Shown here: piece after piece, positions 1 to 8,977 of the stretch
Layout of the letters: every line of letters begins with the position of its first letter
Numbering within the stretch: position 1 is the stretch's first letter
DNA from: Isoalcanivorax indicus
GTDB lineage: Bacteria; Pseudomonadota; Gammaproteobacteria; Pseudomonadales; Alcanivoracaceae
Direction of reading: 5' to 3'
Length of the DNA stretch: 64,000 nucleotides
Assembly: GCF_003259185.1 (NCBI RefSeq)
Contig: NZ_QGMP01000001.1
Location: 1,302,001-1,366,000, forward strand
Made by a program: the position numbers and the translations under genes
Notes under the pieces: generated by a model
The model's input: only the letters and a program-made list of their open reading frames with translations
The model's database searches: none
Told to the model about the DNA's origin: nothing

Positions 1-110
1 GTTCAAATAATGACACGCTGGTCGTGCACGAGCATGAGGTGTCCGACACTTTGGCACACTAACTGCTACCTCTGTGTGGTTCAGGCCTTATGAGTGAGGA
101 GAAGATGCGC

Positions 111-1181
111 ATGGCACAGGGTCCGTCCATCGACAAGCGTTTGCTGCAAACCTTTGTGCCCGTCAACGCGCTCAGCGGAGATCCGCTGGATCGCCTTCTG
201 GATCAACAGGAAGTGCGCCAGTACCAGGCCGGTGAGTTGCTGTTCGATATCGGTGATCGGGATAACACAACGGTCTACCTGCTCAGTGGTGATGTGGAAC
301 TGGAAGCGGCGGATGGCCAGGTCCAGCGGATCAGCGCTGGCGGCATGGCGTCCTGGCACCCGCTGGATCATGCCCAGCCGCGCCGCAGTCGTGCGCGGGC
401 GCTCAATGCGGTGTCTGTGGTCCGCTTTGACAGCTTCCGCCTGGACACCCTGCTGGCGTGGGACCAGTCGGTCGGTTATGTGGTGCTGGATATCAACGCC
501 AATGCGGCCTACGAGGGGGATCGCGAGTGGATGATCCGCTTGCTCAAGTCGCCGCTGTTCTATCAGGTGCCGCCGGGCAATATCTTCGAGATCTTCCGTC
601 GTCTGCGGCCGCGCAAGCTGAAATCGGGTGAAGCGATCATTCGTCAGGGTGAGGAGGCCGATTGCTGCTTCATCATCAAGGAAGGCATGTGTGAGGTGTC
701 GGTGCTGGCGGCCGGTGCCGCAGAGCCGACCCCGGTGGCCATGCTTGAGGCCGGCCAGTGGTTCGGTGAAGAGGCACTGTTGTCCGGAGCGCCGCGTAAC
801 GCCACCATCACCATGGCCACCGACGGTGTGGTCATGCGTCTGGATCGGGCTGATTTCGACGAACTGCTGCGTGAGCCGGTGGTCGAGAGCATCCATGGCG
901 GCGAGGCGCTGGAGCGGGTGGCCGCCGGAGCGCGCTGGCTGGATGTGCGCACGCCTGACGAGTATGAGCAGGGTCATCTGCCCGGGGCGCTGAACATGCC
1001 GCTCAATGTCCTGCGGCTCAAGAGCCGGCTGCTCGATCCGTCGCGCACCTACGTGGTGTGCTGCGACACGGGTCGACGGAGTGCGTCGGCGGCCTTTCTG
1101 CTGAAGAATGCGGGCATTCGCGTGCAGCTTGTGGAAGGCGGCATCAATGCCTGGCCCGATACGCTGCATCTGGAGGCATGA
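111..1181 (+). CDS. Tandem cyclic-nucleotide-binding domains fused to a rhodanese domain
   Basis: About 356 residues. Residues ~25-120 form a degenerate Crp-like cNMP-binding barrel. Residues ~140-255 form a second one with a recognisable phosphate-binding cassette (FGEEALLSGAPRNATI, whose Arg would contact the cyclic phosphate). Residues ~260-356 are a rhodanese domain with active-site loop CDTGRRS, catalytic Cys near residue 318. There is no helix-turn-helix, signal peptide or membrane segment, so this is probably a cytosolic sensor that couples a bound nucleotide to sulfur transfer or to a partner; that role is inference. I chose the ATG at 111 because GAGGAG at 96-101 lies 9 bases upstream; ATGs at 90 and 105 are alternatives. 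It stands alone, 98 bp before nadK. The domain architecture is certain; the ligand is unknown. Confidence 0.85.
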   Translation: MAQGPSIDKRLLQTFVPVNALSGDPLDRLLDQQEVRQYQAGELLFDIGDRDNTTVYLLSGDVELEAADGQVQRISAGGMASWHPLDHAQPRRSRARALNAVSVVRFDSFRLDTLLAWDQSVGYVVLDINANAAYEGDREWMIRLLKSPLFYQVPPGNIFEIFRRLRPRKLKSGEAIIRQGEEADCCFIIKEGMCEVSVLAAGAAEPTPVAMLEAGQWFGEEALLSGAPRNATITMATDGVVMRLDRADFDELLREPVVESIHGGEALERVAAGARWLDVRTPDEYEQGHLPGALNMPLNVLRLKSRLLDPSRTYVVCCDTGRRSASAAFLLKNAGIRVQLVEGGINAWPDTLHLEA

Positions 1182-1279
1182 TCGAGGGTCACGCTGACCG
1201 GCGAGTCTGCACGACGTAACTGGCGCCACCGCCCGGTGGTGCCTTATCCTGTGGCCTGTTCTGGTCAGAGGCTGTACCT

Positions 1280-2167
1280 GTGCCCCGCGAGACATTTCGT
1301 AATATCGGCCTGGTTGCCCGTTCGGGCAGCGAGCAGGCGCTCTACTCCCTGCGCCAGCTGGTGCACTTTCTGCAGCAACGCGGTTGCAACGTGATTATCG
1401 AGAAGTCCCTCGATGACGAACTGGGTGATCTGGGTCTGCAGGCCGGCAGCCGCAAGCAGTTGGGGGAATCCTGTGATCTGGTGGTGGTGGTCGGCGGAGA
1501 CGGCTGCCTGTTGGGCGCCGCCCGTACCTTTGCCGGCCATGACGTACCGGTGCTCGGCATCAACCGGGGGCGGCTCGGGTTTCTCACCGATGTCTTGCCC
1601 TCCGAGCTGGAGCACAGGGTAGGGCAGGTGCTTGATGGCGACTATCGCCTGGAGTCCCGCTTCCTGCTGGATATGGAACTGAATCGGGGCAAGCGTGTGG
1701 TGGGTCATGGCGCTGCGCTGAACGACGTGGTGCTGCTGTCCGGTGACAGTGTGCACATGATCGAGTTCGAGTTGCTCATCAATGGTGTGTTCGTCTATCA
1801 CCAGCGCTCCGATGGCCTGATCATCAGTACGCCAACCGGCTCGACAGCCTACGCCCTGTCTGGCGGCGGGCCCATCATGCATCCGGCCATTGATGCCATA
1901 GCGCTGGTGCCCCTGAATCCTCATACCCTGACCAGCCGCCCACTGGTGGTGGATGGCAACAGCGAGATCAAGCTGCGTGTGACCAGCTTCCGCCAGGAGC
2001 CGCTGGTCAGCTGTGACGGGCAGGATGGTCTGCGCGTGCAGCATGACGACATCATTGCCATTCGCAAGAAGCCGCAGCGGCTGCAGTTGCTGCATCCGCC
2101 CGGGCACGATTTCTATGAGGCCTGTCGTTCCAAGCTGGGCTGGAGCAGCCGTCTTGGTGATGGTTGA
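1280..2167 (+). CDS. nadK: NAD kinase
   Basis: ATP-dependent NAD+ 2'-phosphorylation, the source of NADP in the cytosol. The 295 residues match the usual bacterial length. The GGDG diphosphate-binding motif lies in VVVVGGDGCLLG, followed by GINRGRLGFLTD. The family loop TPTGSTAYALSGGGPI is intact. Translation starts at a GTG (MPRETFRNIGL), where homologous kinases begin. A YeaC-like gene follows after 24 bp and may be cotranscribed. The identification is secure. Confidence 0.97.
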   Translation: MPRETFRNIGLVARSGSEQALYSLRQLVHFLQQRGCNVIIEKSLDDELGDLGLQAGSRKQLGESCDLVVVVGGDGCLLGAARTFAGHDVPVLGINRGRLGFLTDVLPSELEHRVGQVLDGDYRLESRFLLDMELNRGKRVVGHGAALNDVVLLSGDSVHMIEFELLINGVFVYHQRSDGLIISTPTGSTAYALSGGGPIMHPAIDAIALVPLNPHTLTSRPLVVDGNSEIKLRVTSFRQEPLVSCDGQDGLRVQHDDIIAIRKKPQRLQLLHPPGHDFYEACRSKLGWSSRLGDG

Positions 2168-2191
2168 GGCGCTTTCCATAAGGAACTTCCC

Positions 2192-2482
2192 ATGAGTGCA
2201 CAGAGTTTTGAAGAACTGGTCGATGGCATGAGCCAGGAAGTCTGGTACAGCATGCGCCGGGCAGTGGAAACCGGTCGCTGGCCGGATGGGCGCGTGCTGA
2301 CCCGCGAGCAGCGGGAGTTGAGTCTGCAGGCCGTGCTGGCCTGGGAAATCCGTCATCAGGTGCCGGAACATGAGCGCACTGGCTATGTGGCGCCGGCGGC
2401 CTGCGACAGCCATGACCACGATGCCGAGCAGCCCGTGACGCTGCGCGAACCGACACCTCAGGGGAGTCATGATGATGCGTGA
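2192..2482 (+). CDS. YeaC-like DUF1315 family protein
   Basis: A 96-residue cytosolic protein whose first ~65 residues (SFEELVDGMSQEVWYSM, then DGRVLTREQRELSLQAVLAWE) match the conserved core of the DUF1315/YeaC family. That family has no established biochemical function. The tail is His/Asp-rich (CDSHDHDAEQ), a plausible but untested metal-binding stretch. It lies 24 bp after nadK and overlaps the pepN start by 14 bases, so nadK, this gene and pepN look like one transcription unit. Confidence 0.8.
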   Translation: MSAQSFEELVDGMSQEVWYSMRRAVETGRWPDGRVLTREQRELSLQAVLAWEIRHQVPEHERTGYVAPAACDSHDHDAEQPVTLREPTPQGSHDDA

Positions 2483-5093
2483 TGGACAGGCGGCGACCAT
2501 CCGCTTGCAGGATTATCAGGTGCCCGCTTTTCTGGTGGACGATGTGGCGCTGGATGTGGATCTGCGGGACAGCGGAACCCGGGTGAGTGCCAGCCTGCAG
2601 CTGCGCCGCAACCCGGCCAGCAAGACGGCCAGCGGAGACTGCGTGCTCAACGGTGTGGGGCTGACGCTGGTGTCCATCGTGGTGGACGGTGAGACGTTGC
2701 CCGCATCGCGTTACGAGCAGGGCGGTGAAACGCTGGTGATTCGCGACCTGCCGCAGGCCTGTCGCCTGGATACGGTGGTCACCATCGAGCCGCAGGAGAA
2801 TACGGCGCTGGAGGGGTTGTACGTGTCAAAAGGCATGTTCTGCACCCAGTGCGAGGCGGAAGGCTTCCGCCGCATTACCTTCTTTCCTGATCGGCCGGAT
2901 GTGCTCAGCCGCTTTGTGACCACGGTGCGTGCCGACAAGGCGCGGTATCCGGTGCTGCTGTCCAATGGCAATCCCGTGGCGCAGGGTGAAGAGGGCGCGC
3001 GGCACTGGGTGCGCTGGGAAGATCCGTTCCCGAAGCCCTGTTATCTGTTTGCGCTGGTGGCTGGCGACCTGGCCTGCCTGGAGGACAGTTATCGCACGGG
3101 CAGTGGTCGTGATGTCAGCCTGCGGATTTACGCGGAGCCGCGTGATCTGGACAAGCTCGACCATGCCATGGCATCGCTCAAGGCCTCCATGGCCTGGGAC
3201 GAGAAGACCTATGGTCTGGAATACGACCTCGATATCTACATGATCGTTGCTGTCAGTCATTTCAATATGGGGGCCATGGAAAACAAGGGCCTGAACATCT
3301 TCAATACCGCCTGTGTGCTGGCGCATCCGCGCACCACCACCGACGCCGGGTTCCAGCGTGTGGAAGCGGTGGTGGCGCATGAGTATTTCCACAACTGGTC
3401 CGGCAACCGGGTGACCTGCCGTGACTGGTTCCAGCTGAGCCTGAAGGAAGGCTTCACGGTATTTCGTGACCAGAGTTTTTCTGCCGACATGAATTCTGCG
3501 GCGGTCAAACGGGTGGAAGACGTGGACATGCTGCGCACAGTGCAGTTTGCCGAAGATCGCGGCCCGATGGCGCACCCGGTGCGTCCGGCCGAATACCAGA
3601 AGATCGATAATTTCTACACCGTGACCATCTACGAGAAAGGCGCGGAGCTGGTGCGCATGCAATACAACCTGCTGGGCCCCGAGGCGTTCCGGCGTGGCAG
3701 CGACCTGTATTTCAGCCGCTTCGATGGTCAGGCGGTGACCACTGATGATTTTGTTGCCTGTATGGAAGAGGCCGGAGGCGTGGACCTGAGCCAGTTCCGG
3801 CGCTGGTACAGTCAGGCCGGCACGCCGCAACTGACGGCCCGCGATCACTGGGAAGATGGCCTCTACACCCTGACCCTGAGCCAGCAGACACCGCCTACAC
3901 CGGGACAGCCGGACAAGGCGCCGCTGCTGGTGCCTGTCGCGCTGGCCCTGCTGGGGCCGGACGGGCAGCGTTTGCCGATCAATGAGGCTGGCGACACCGC
4001 TACGGTGCTGGCGTTGTCCGGGAGCGAGCAGCAGTGGCAGTTTGCGCTGCCGCAGAGGCCGGTGCCATCGCTGCTGCGCGGTTTCTCCGCCCCTGTGGAG
4101 CTGGATTACCCCTATACCCCGGAGCAGCTGCATTTTCTGCTGGCCCATGATGATGACGGCTATTGCCGCTGGGATGCGGCGCAGCGTCTGTATCACGGCG
4201 CGATTCGCCGCCTGATCAAGGCGCCGGGCCTGGCGGAACAGGAGGCCGCTGCACTGGCGCCTGTGCTGGGTGAGGTGCTGGCGCGGGCTGCCGATGATCC
4301 GGCGGAGGCTGCGCTATTGCTGGCGGTGCCAGGGGAGGTCGCCGTGGGGGACCAGTTGCCACAGATGGACGTTGAAGGCGTACACCGCGCGCGATCCGCG
4401 CTGGCCTCGGCGCTCGGGCGAGCCATGGCAGCGCGATGGTGGGAGCAGGTCGAGGCTTGCGCATTGCCGGGCCCTTATCGCCCCGAGGCGCGGGATATCG
4501 GCATCCGCAGCCTGCGTCACAGAGCGCTGGCCTTTCTGGCGGCCGCCGGGGATGCCCGGGTGGCAGATTTCCTGGTGAGGCTGTGCGATACGGCCGACAA
4601 CATGACGGATGAGCTGGGTGCCCTGCGCCTGTTGTGCCATTTCCGCCTGCCGGGTGCGGAAGCCGCCCTGGCGGGGTTTGCCGCGCGCTGGCACGACGAG
4701 GATCTGGTGATGGACCAGTGGTTTGCGGCGCAGGCGAGTGTGCCGGGTGCCGACACGGTGCACCGTGTGGAGGCATTGCTGGCACACCCGGCTTTCGATT
4801 ACCGCGTGCCGAACCGTGTGCGGGCCCTGCTGGGCACCTTTGCCGGGGCCAACCTGACAGCCTTCCACGCCGCGGACGGGCAGGGTTATCGGCTGTATAC
4901 GCGCTGTCTGGCACAGCTGGACCAGGTGAATCCCCAGGTTGCAGCGCGCATGGGCAATGCCTGCGCGCGCCTGCCGCGCTTGCCGGCAGAACCGGCTGGT
5001 CAGCTTTCGCAGGCCTTGCAGGGCTTGCTGGCAGGGACGGTTTCAGCCAATCTTCGGGAGGTACTGGAGCGTATTCTGGCGGCGCGGCACTGA
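2469..5093 (+). CDS. pepN: Aminopeptidase N (M1 metallopeptidase)
   Basis: Zinc aminopeptidase that removes N-terminal residues from peptides in the cytosol. At 874 residues it is the size of E. coli PepN. The exopeptidase motif GAMENKGLN precedes the zinc motif HEYFH (His304, Glu305, His308), and the third zinc ligand is in LKEGFTVF. The N-terminal M1 beta domain and the long helical C-terminal domain are both complete. Three consecutive ATGs (2469, 2472, 2475) follow GGGGAG at 2461-2466; spacing favours 2472 or 2475. The start overlaps the upstream DUF1315 gene. Confidence 0.97.
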   Translation: MMMRDGQAATIRLQDYQVPAFLVDDVALDVDLRDSGTRVSASLQLRRNPASKTASGDCVLNGVGLTLVSIVVDGETLPASRYEQGGETLVIRDLPQACRLDTVVTIEPQENTALEGLYVSKGMFCTQCEAEGFRRITFFPDRPDVLSRFVTTVRADKARYPVLLSNGNPVAQGEEGARHWVRWEDPFPKPCYLFALVAGDLACLEDSYRTGSGRDVSLRIYAEPRDLDKLDHAMASLKASMAWDEKTYGLEYDLDIYMIVAVSHFNMGAMENKGLNIFNTACVLAHPRTTTDAGFQRVEAVVAHEYFHNWSGNRVTCRDWFQLSLKEGFTVFRDQSFSADMNSAAVKRVEDVDMLRTVQFAEDRGPMAHPVRPAEYQKIDNFYTVTIYEKGAELVRMQYNLLGPEAFRRGSDLYFSRFDGQAVTTDDFVACMEEAGGVDLSQFRRWYSQAGTPQLTARDHWEDGLYTLTLSQQTPPTPGQPDKAPLLVPVALALLGPDGQRLPINEAGDTATVLALSGSEQQWQFALPQRPVPSLLRGFSAPVELDYPYTPEQLHFLLAHDDDGYCRWDAAQRLYHGAIRRLIKAPGLAEQEAAALAPVLGEVLARAADDPAEAALLLAVPGEVAVGDQLPQMDVEGVHRARSALASALGRAMAARWWEQVEACALPGPYRPEARDIGIRSLRHRALAFLAAAGDARVADFLVRLCDTADNMTDELGALRLLCHFRLPGAEAALAGFAARWHDEDLVMDQWFAAQASVPGADTVHRVEALLAHPAFDYRVPNRVRALLGTFAGANLTAFHAADGQGYRLYTRCLAQLDQVNPQVAARMGNACARLPRLPAEPAGQLSQALQGLLAGTVSANLREVLERILAARH

Positions 5094-5360
5094 GCCGACA
5101 GGCGTAGCATCCCGGGTCGGGCAGGAGGCCGGACAAGCGACTCGGGTCGGGTTTCGATTAAAAAAACGCCGAAATGTCATCATAAGGTGTGGCCATCGAA
5201 CCCTATTTGGTTTTGAATATACGAAAATAAACCTAGACACCCCCCTCGGGGCGTCTGGTACAAAGGGAGAGCGGTCCGACCGAACTCTGGCCGGATTGTC
5301 AAAATAACAAGGCTACATAAAGGCGTAGCGCTACACGCCTCGCAATCACGGAGTTGCGTA
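5094..5360. other. Intergenic region upstream of the first DUF1302 gene
   Basis: Noncoding, with an AT-rich core at about 5155-5240 that contrasts with the GC-rich flanks and probably carries the promoter, although I cannot assign clear -35/-10 boxes. Near the 3' end ATAACAA (5304-5310) precedes a short inverted repeat, GGCGT (5322-5326) with ACGCC (5335-5339). A good ribosome-binding site GGAG (5350-5353) lies 7 bases before the ATG. A similar leader precedes the second DUF1302 gene. Confidence 0.5.
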
Positions 5361-7451
5361 ATGAAGAACAAGACCATGCTGAAGACACGTCTGGCGGTGT
5401 CCATCGCCAGTGCGTCGATATTTGGTGCCGTGGCAATTCCCGCCCAGGCAATTCAACTGCAGTTCGACAACCCGAACATTTCCGGACGTCTCGACACCAC
5501 ACTTTCGGCGGGGGCGCTGTGGCGGACACAGAGTCAGAACCGGGAACTGGCGGCGATCGAGGATCCGCTGCTGATGGCGCAGCGGGGTTACGCGACCCAG
5601 CTGAACAAGAACGACGGCAACAACAATTTCGATACCGGCCTGGCCTCTATGGTCGGGCGGATCACGTCCGAGCTGGCGCTGGATTTCGGTTCCAACTACG
5701 GCGTCTTTGTTCGTGGCACCTCGTTTTACGATGCGGTGATCATGGAGGGCGGGCATGATGGCGGAATAATCAATCCTGCAGCGCCCTCACCCCAGTTCGG
5801 GGTTAACCGCTACGCGGATTTCTCGCAGCACCCGAACAACGGCATGGGTGACCGCTTCAACCGTGCCACCAAGGACTGGGCCGGGCAGCGTAACCAGCTC
5901 CTTGACGCTTACGTCTGGGGCGAGTTCATGGTTGCAGATCGCCCGCTCACCGTGCGTGCTGGCCGTCAGGTGATCAACTGGGGTGAAGCGCTGTTCATGC
6001 AGAACGGTATCAACACCGCCAACTACATCGATCTGGCGGCACTGCGCCAGCCGGGTGCCGAGATTCGTGAAGCGTTGCTGCCGCTGACCTCCCTGTATTT
6101 TTCCTACGGTCTGACCATGAATCTGACGGCCGAGGCGTTCTATCAGTTTGACTGGAAGAATACCGAGGACGCTCCGGTCGGCAGTTTCTATTCCACCAAT
6201 GATGCCTTCCCGGGTCGCGGGGCCAACAATGTGGTCGTGGACGGGCGCTTGCTGGCGGCTGCTTCCAACAACCCGGCTCTGGCTGATGCTGCAGCGGCTT
6301 ATACGCTGGCCAATTACGGGCCGACGGGCATGAACGGTTATCAATATGAGCAGACGCAGCTTACGGTTAACCGTACCCGTGATGCGGATGCCAAGAACAG
6401 CGGACAGTTCGGCCTGGCATTCCGTTACTTTGCGGATCGTCTCAATGGCACCGAGTTCGGTTTTTACTACACGCGTACGCATGCGAAATTGCCGGTTGTC
6501 GGCTCTCGCTTTGGTGAACTGGATTCTGCTCGCTGTGACGCTGCTGCCGCAGTAGCAACCGGTGGAGCCTTCACGGATTGTGCCTCCTGGGGCGCGGTGA
6601 ATCCGACGGGTGTTGTCGGCATGAACGTATTGCAGCAGATTGATTCCACCGAGTATTTCATGGAGTACGCTGAAGAGATCGACATGTTCGGTGTCAGCTT
6701 CAGTTCCAATATCGGTAATATGGCACTGTCCGGTGAAATCGCTCACCGCCCGAAACAGCCCATCGTTAACGAAGTGGGCGATAACCTGATCCAGGCGCTG
6801 GCGCAGAATGCCCAGGGCGTGGTGCTGGGCACCGCCACCGTGGGTGATCTGACGCCCCATTGCGTGCGCTCCAGCGTGGGGGGCGGCTGTCTTGACCGCA
6901 ATCTGGCCATTGATCGTGACACCATCTATTACGCCTACGATGAAGCGAAGATGACCAATGCGTCGCTGGTCAGCATCTTCAATCTGGGGGCACATGCTGG
7001 TGCCAGCAATGTGGTGTTCCTGCTGGAACTGGGTGCGGAGCATGCGGGCGGTCTGGACAGCCGTAACGCAGATGGCGACCGTCTCTATTACAACTCCACT
7101 GCAGCGATTCAGCTGGGTGAAGCACAGCTGCGTTCTCCTGATGATGTTTATCGCACTTATCTGGATGAGTTCTCCTGGGGCTACCGTGCTGTGATGCGTG
7201 CCACCTACAGCGATATCTTCGCGGGTGTCTCTGCAGCCCCGTTCGTCAACTTTGCGCATGATGTCGAGGGCAACTCCGTACTGGGCGGCAACTTCATGGA
7301 GAACCGTAAAGCGGGGACCCTGGGTGTGAACTTTGCTTACCAGAACAATCTGGAGTTTGGTATCGCCGGTACGGCCTTCTGGGGTGCGGGTTACAGCAAC
7401 AAGCTGCGTGACCGCAACAACGCCTCCTTATCCGTACGCTACTCATTCTGA
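5361..7451 (+). CDS. DUF1302 outer-membrane beta-barrel protein, copy 1
   Basis: A 696-residue exported protein. A signal peptide of about 30 residues ends in AQA. The mature part is rich in alternating aromatic strands and ends in Phe (LSVRYSF*), the usual outer-membrane barrel signature. The N-terminal LDTTLSAGALWRTQS and the GRQVINWGEALFMQNGIN segment are typical of the DUF1302 family, which commonly sits beside DUF1329 and RND genes. The family is often linked to hydrophobic substrate use or envelope lipid traffic; the substrate is not established. It is clearly paralogous to the protein at 12865-14958. The DUF1329 gene follows 28 bp downstream. Confidence 0.9.
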   Translation: MKNKTMLKTRLAVSIASASIFGAVAIPAQAIQLQFDNPNISGRLDTTLSAGALWRTQSQNRELAAIEDPLLMAQRGYATQLNKNDGNNNFDTGLASMVGRITSELALDFGSNYGVFVRGTSFYDAVIMEGGHDGGIINPAAPSPQFGVNRYADFSQHPNNGMGDRFNRATKDWAGQRNQLLDAYVWGEFMVADRPLTVRAGRQVINWGEALFMQNGINTANYIDLAALRQPGAEIREALLPLTSLYFSYGLTMNLTAEAFYQFDWKNTEDAPVGSFYSTNDAFPGRGANNVVVDGRLLAAASNNPALADAAAAYTLANYGPTGMNGYQYEQTQLTVNRTRDADAKNSGQFGLAFRYFADRLNGTEFGFYYTRTHAKLPVVGSRFGELDSARCDAAAAVATGGAFTDCASWGAVNPTGVVGMNVLQQIDSTEYFMEYAEEIDMFGVSFSSNIGNMALSGEIAHRPKQPIVNEVGDNLIQALAQNAQGVVLGTATVGDLTPHCVRSSVGGGCLDRNLAIDRDTIYYAYDEAKMTNASLVSIFNLGAHAGASNVVFLLELGAEHAGGLDSRNADGDRLYYNSTAAIQLGEAQLRSPDDVYRTYLDEFSWGYRAVMRATYSDIFAGVSAAPFVNFAHDVEGNSVLGGNFMENRKAGTLGVNFAYQNNLEFGIAGTAFWGAGYSNKLRDRNNASLSVRYSF

Positions 7452-7479
7452 TAACAAAAGAATTCTGACGGAGAGTGAC

Positions 7480-8883
7480 ATGCTGAAGAAAATAACCCTG
7501 ATTGGAAGTGCGCTGGCGCTGTCGCTGGCGGTCGCTTCCGGTGTGCAGGCGGGGGTCTCCGCACAGGAGGCTGCGCGCCTGGGCAATGACCTGACCCCGC
7601 TGGGTGGTCTCAAGCGCGGCAACGGCCGCGATGTGAACACGGCGGACGGTATCCCCGAGTGGACCGGCTTTGATCGCAGTATGATTCCGTCCAGCTATAC
7701 GCAGCCTGGGCAGCATCATCCGGACCCGTTCCCGAATGACCGGGTATTGCTGACCATCGACAACCAGAACAAGGCGCAACACGCCAATCGTCTGCCGGAA
7801 GGCGTCAAGGCGATGATGGAAACCTACCCTGATACCTTCAAGATCAATGTCTATCGCAGTCGTCGTACTACCTCTGCGCCGGACTGGGTCTATGAAAACA
7901 CCAAGCGTAACGCGCAGACTGCCTCACTGACGCCCACCGGTATCGAAGGTGCTTTCGGTGGTACGCCGTTCCCGATTCCCCATGGCTCCAATGAGGAGCG
8001 GGCGCGGCAGGTGATCTGGAACCACATCATGCGCTGGCGCGGTGTCTACATCGTGCGTCGTGCGTCTGAGGTGGCCGTACAGCGGAACGGTTCCTACTCG
8101 CTGGTGACTTCACAGCAGGAAGTGTATTTCCGCTATTACGACCAGAACCTGTCAGAGGAGAAGCTGGACAACATCATCTTCTACTATCTGTCCTTCACCC
8201 TGGCGCCGGCACGTCTGGCGGGTGGTGCGGTACTGGTGCATGAAACCCTTGACCAGCGCAAGTTGCCGCGTCAGGCCTGGGGTTACAATGCGGGGACCCG
8301 TCGCGTACAGCGTTCACCGAACCTGTCCTTCGATACGCCGATTGCGGCATCCGATGGCCTGCGTACTGCCGACGATACGGACATGTATAACGGCTCCCCG
8401 GAGCGTTACAACTGGCGTCTGCTGCATGACCAGCCGGTGGAAATGTACATTCCGTATAACAACTACCGCATTGATGATCCGAAGCTGAAGTACAGCGATC
8501 TGCTGATGCAGGGCCATATCAACCCGGAACATGCCCGCTGGGAACTGCACCGGGTCTGGGTAGTGGAAGCCACGCTGAAGCCGGGTGAGCGTCATATCTA
8601 CGAGCGTCGCGTGTTCTACATCGATGAAGATTCCTGGCAGATCGGTGTGATCGACCAGTATGACCGTCGTGGCGACCTGTGGCGCGTGAGCATCGCCTAT
8701 GTGAAGAACTACTACGAGGTGCCGACCCAGTGGACCGCGCTGGATACATTCCATGATCTGCGTGCCCGTCGTTACCATGTTCAGTTCCTGTCCAATGAGG
8801 AGCCGTCCAACCTGGACTTCACTCAGCCTGCACCAGGGGATCAGTATTTCCACCCTGCAGCGCTGCGGCGTCGTGGTCGGTAA
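7480..8883 (+). CDS. DUF1329 periplasmic protein (LolA-like), copy 1
   Basis: A 467-residue secreted protein with a signal peptide ending VQA near residue 24. The body matches DUF1329, a family related in fold to LolA/LolB lipid carriers; blocks such as HPDPFPNDRVLLTID, YRSRRTTSAPDWVY and HIYERRVFYIDEDSWQI are shared with the second copy. A periplasmic shuttle between the RND pump and the DUF1302 barrel is a reasonable inference. I chose the ATG at 7480 for its upstream ACGGAGAG and signal peptide; an upstream in-frame extension into the barrel gene has no support. A strong hairpin terminator follows at 8929. Confidence 0.9.
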   Translation: MLKKITLIGSALALSLAVASGVQAGVSAQEAARLGNDLTPLGGLKRGNGRDVNTADGIPEWTGFDRSMIPSSYTQPGQHHPDPFPNDRVLLTIDNQNKAQHANRLPEGVKAMMETYPDTFKINVYRSRRTTSAPDWVYENTKRNAQTASLTPTGIEGAFGGTPFPIPHGSNEERARQVIWNHIMRWRGVYIVRRASEVAVQRNGSYSLVTSQQEVYFRYYDQNLSEEKLDNIIFYYLSFTLAPARLAGGAVLVHETLDQRKLPRQAWGYNAGTRRVQRSPNLSFDTPIAASDGLRTADDTDMYNGSPERYNWRLLHDQPVEMYIPYNNYRIDDPKLKYSDLLMQGHINPEHARWELHRVWVVEATLKPGERHIYERRVFYIDEDSWQIGVIDQYDRRGDLWRVSIAYVKNYYEVPTQWTALDTFHDLRARRYHVQFLSNEEPSNLDFTQPAPGDQYFHPAALRRRGR

Positions 8884-8928
8884 CATCTGATACACGATGA
8901 TAACGGACACACTCTTGTAGTTTTTCAT

Positions 8929-8960
8929 GCCGGGCACGCACACTGCGTGCCCGGCTTTTT
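8929..8960 (+). terminator. Intrinsic terminator after the first DUF1302-DUF1329 pair
   Basis: A perfect 12-bp stem (8929-8940 with 8944-8955), a 3-base loop and a run of five T. It lies inside the presumed operon, 17 bases before the YCF48-like start. It would therefore limit read-through and keep the YCF48 and RND genes at a lower level than the barrel and carrier. Confidence 0.85.
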
Positions 8961-8977
8961 CAGGATTGGATCAGTTC

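Noticed and set aside
7333-7479. N-terminal extension of the first DUF1329 protein into the barrel gene
   Set aside because: The extension lacks similarity to copy 2, and the ATG at 7480 has a ribosome-binding site and begins a normal signal peptide.
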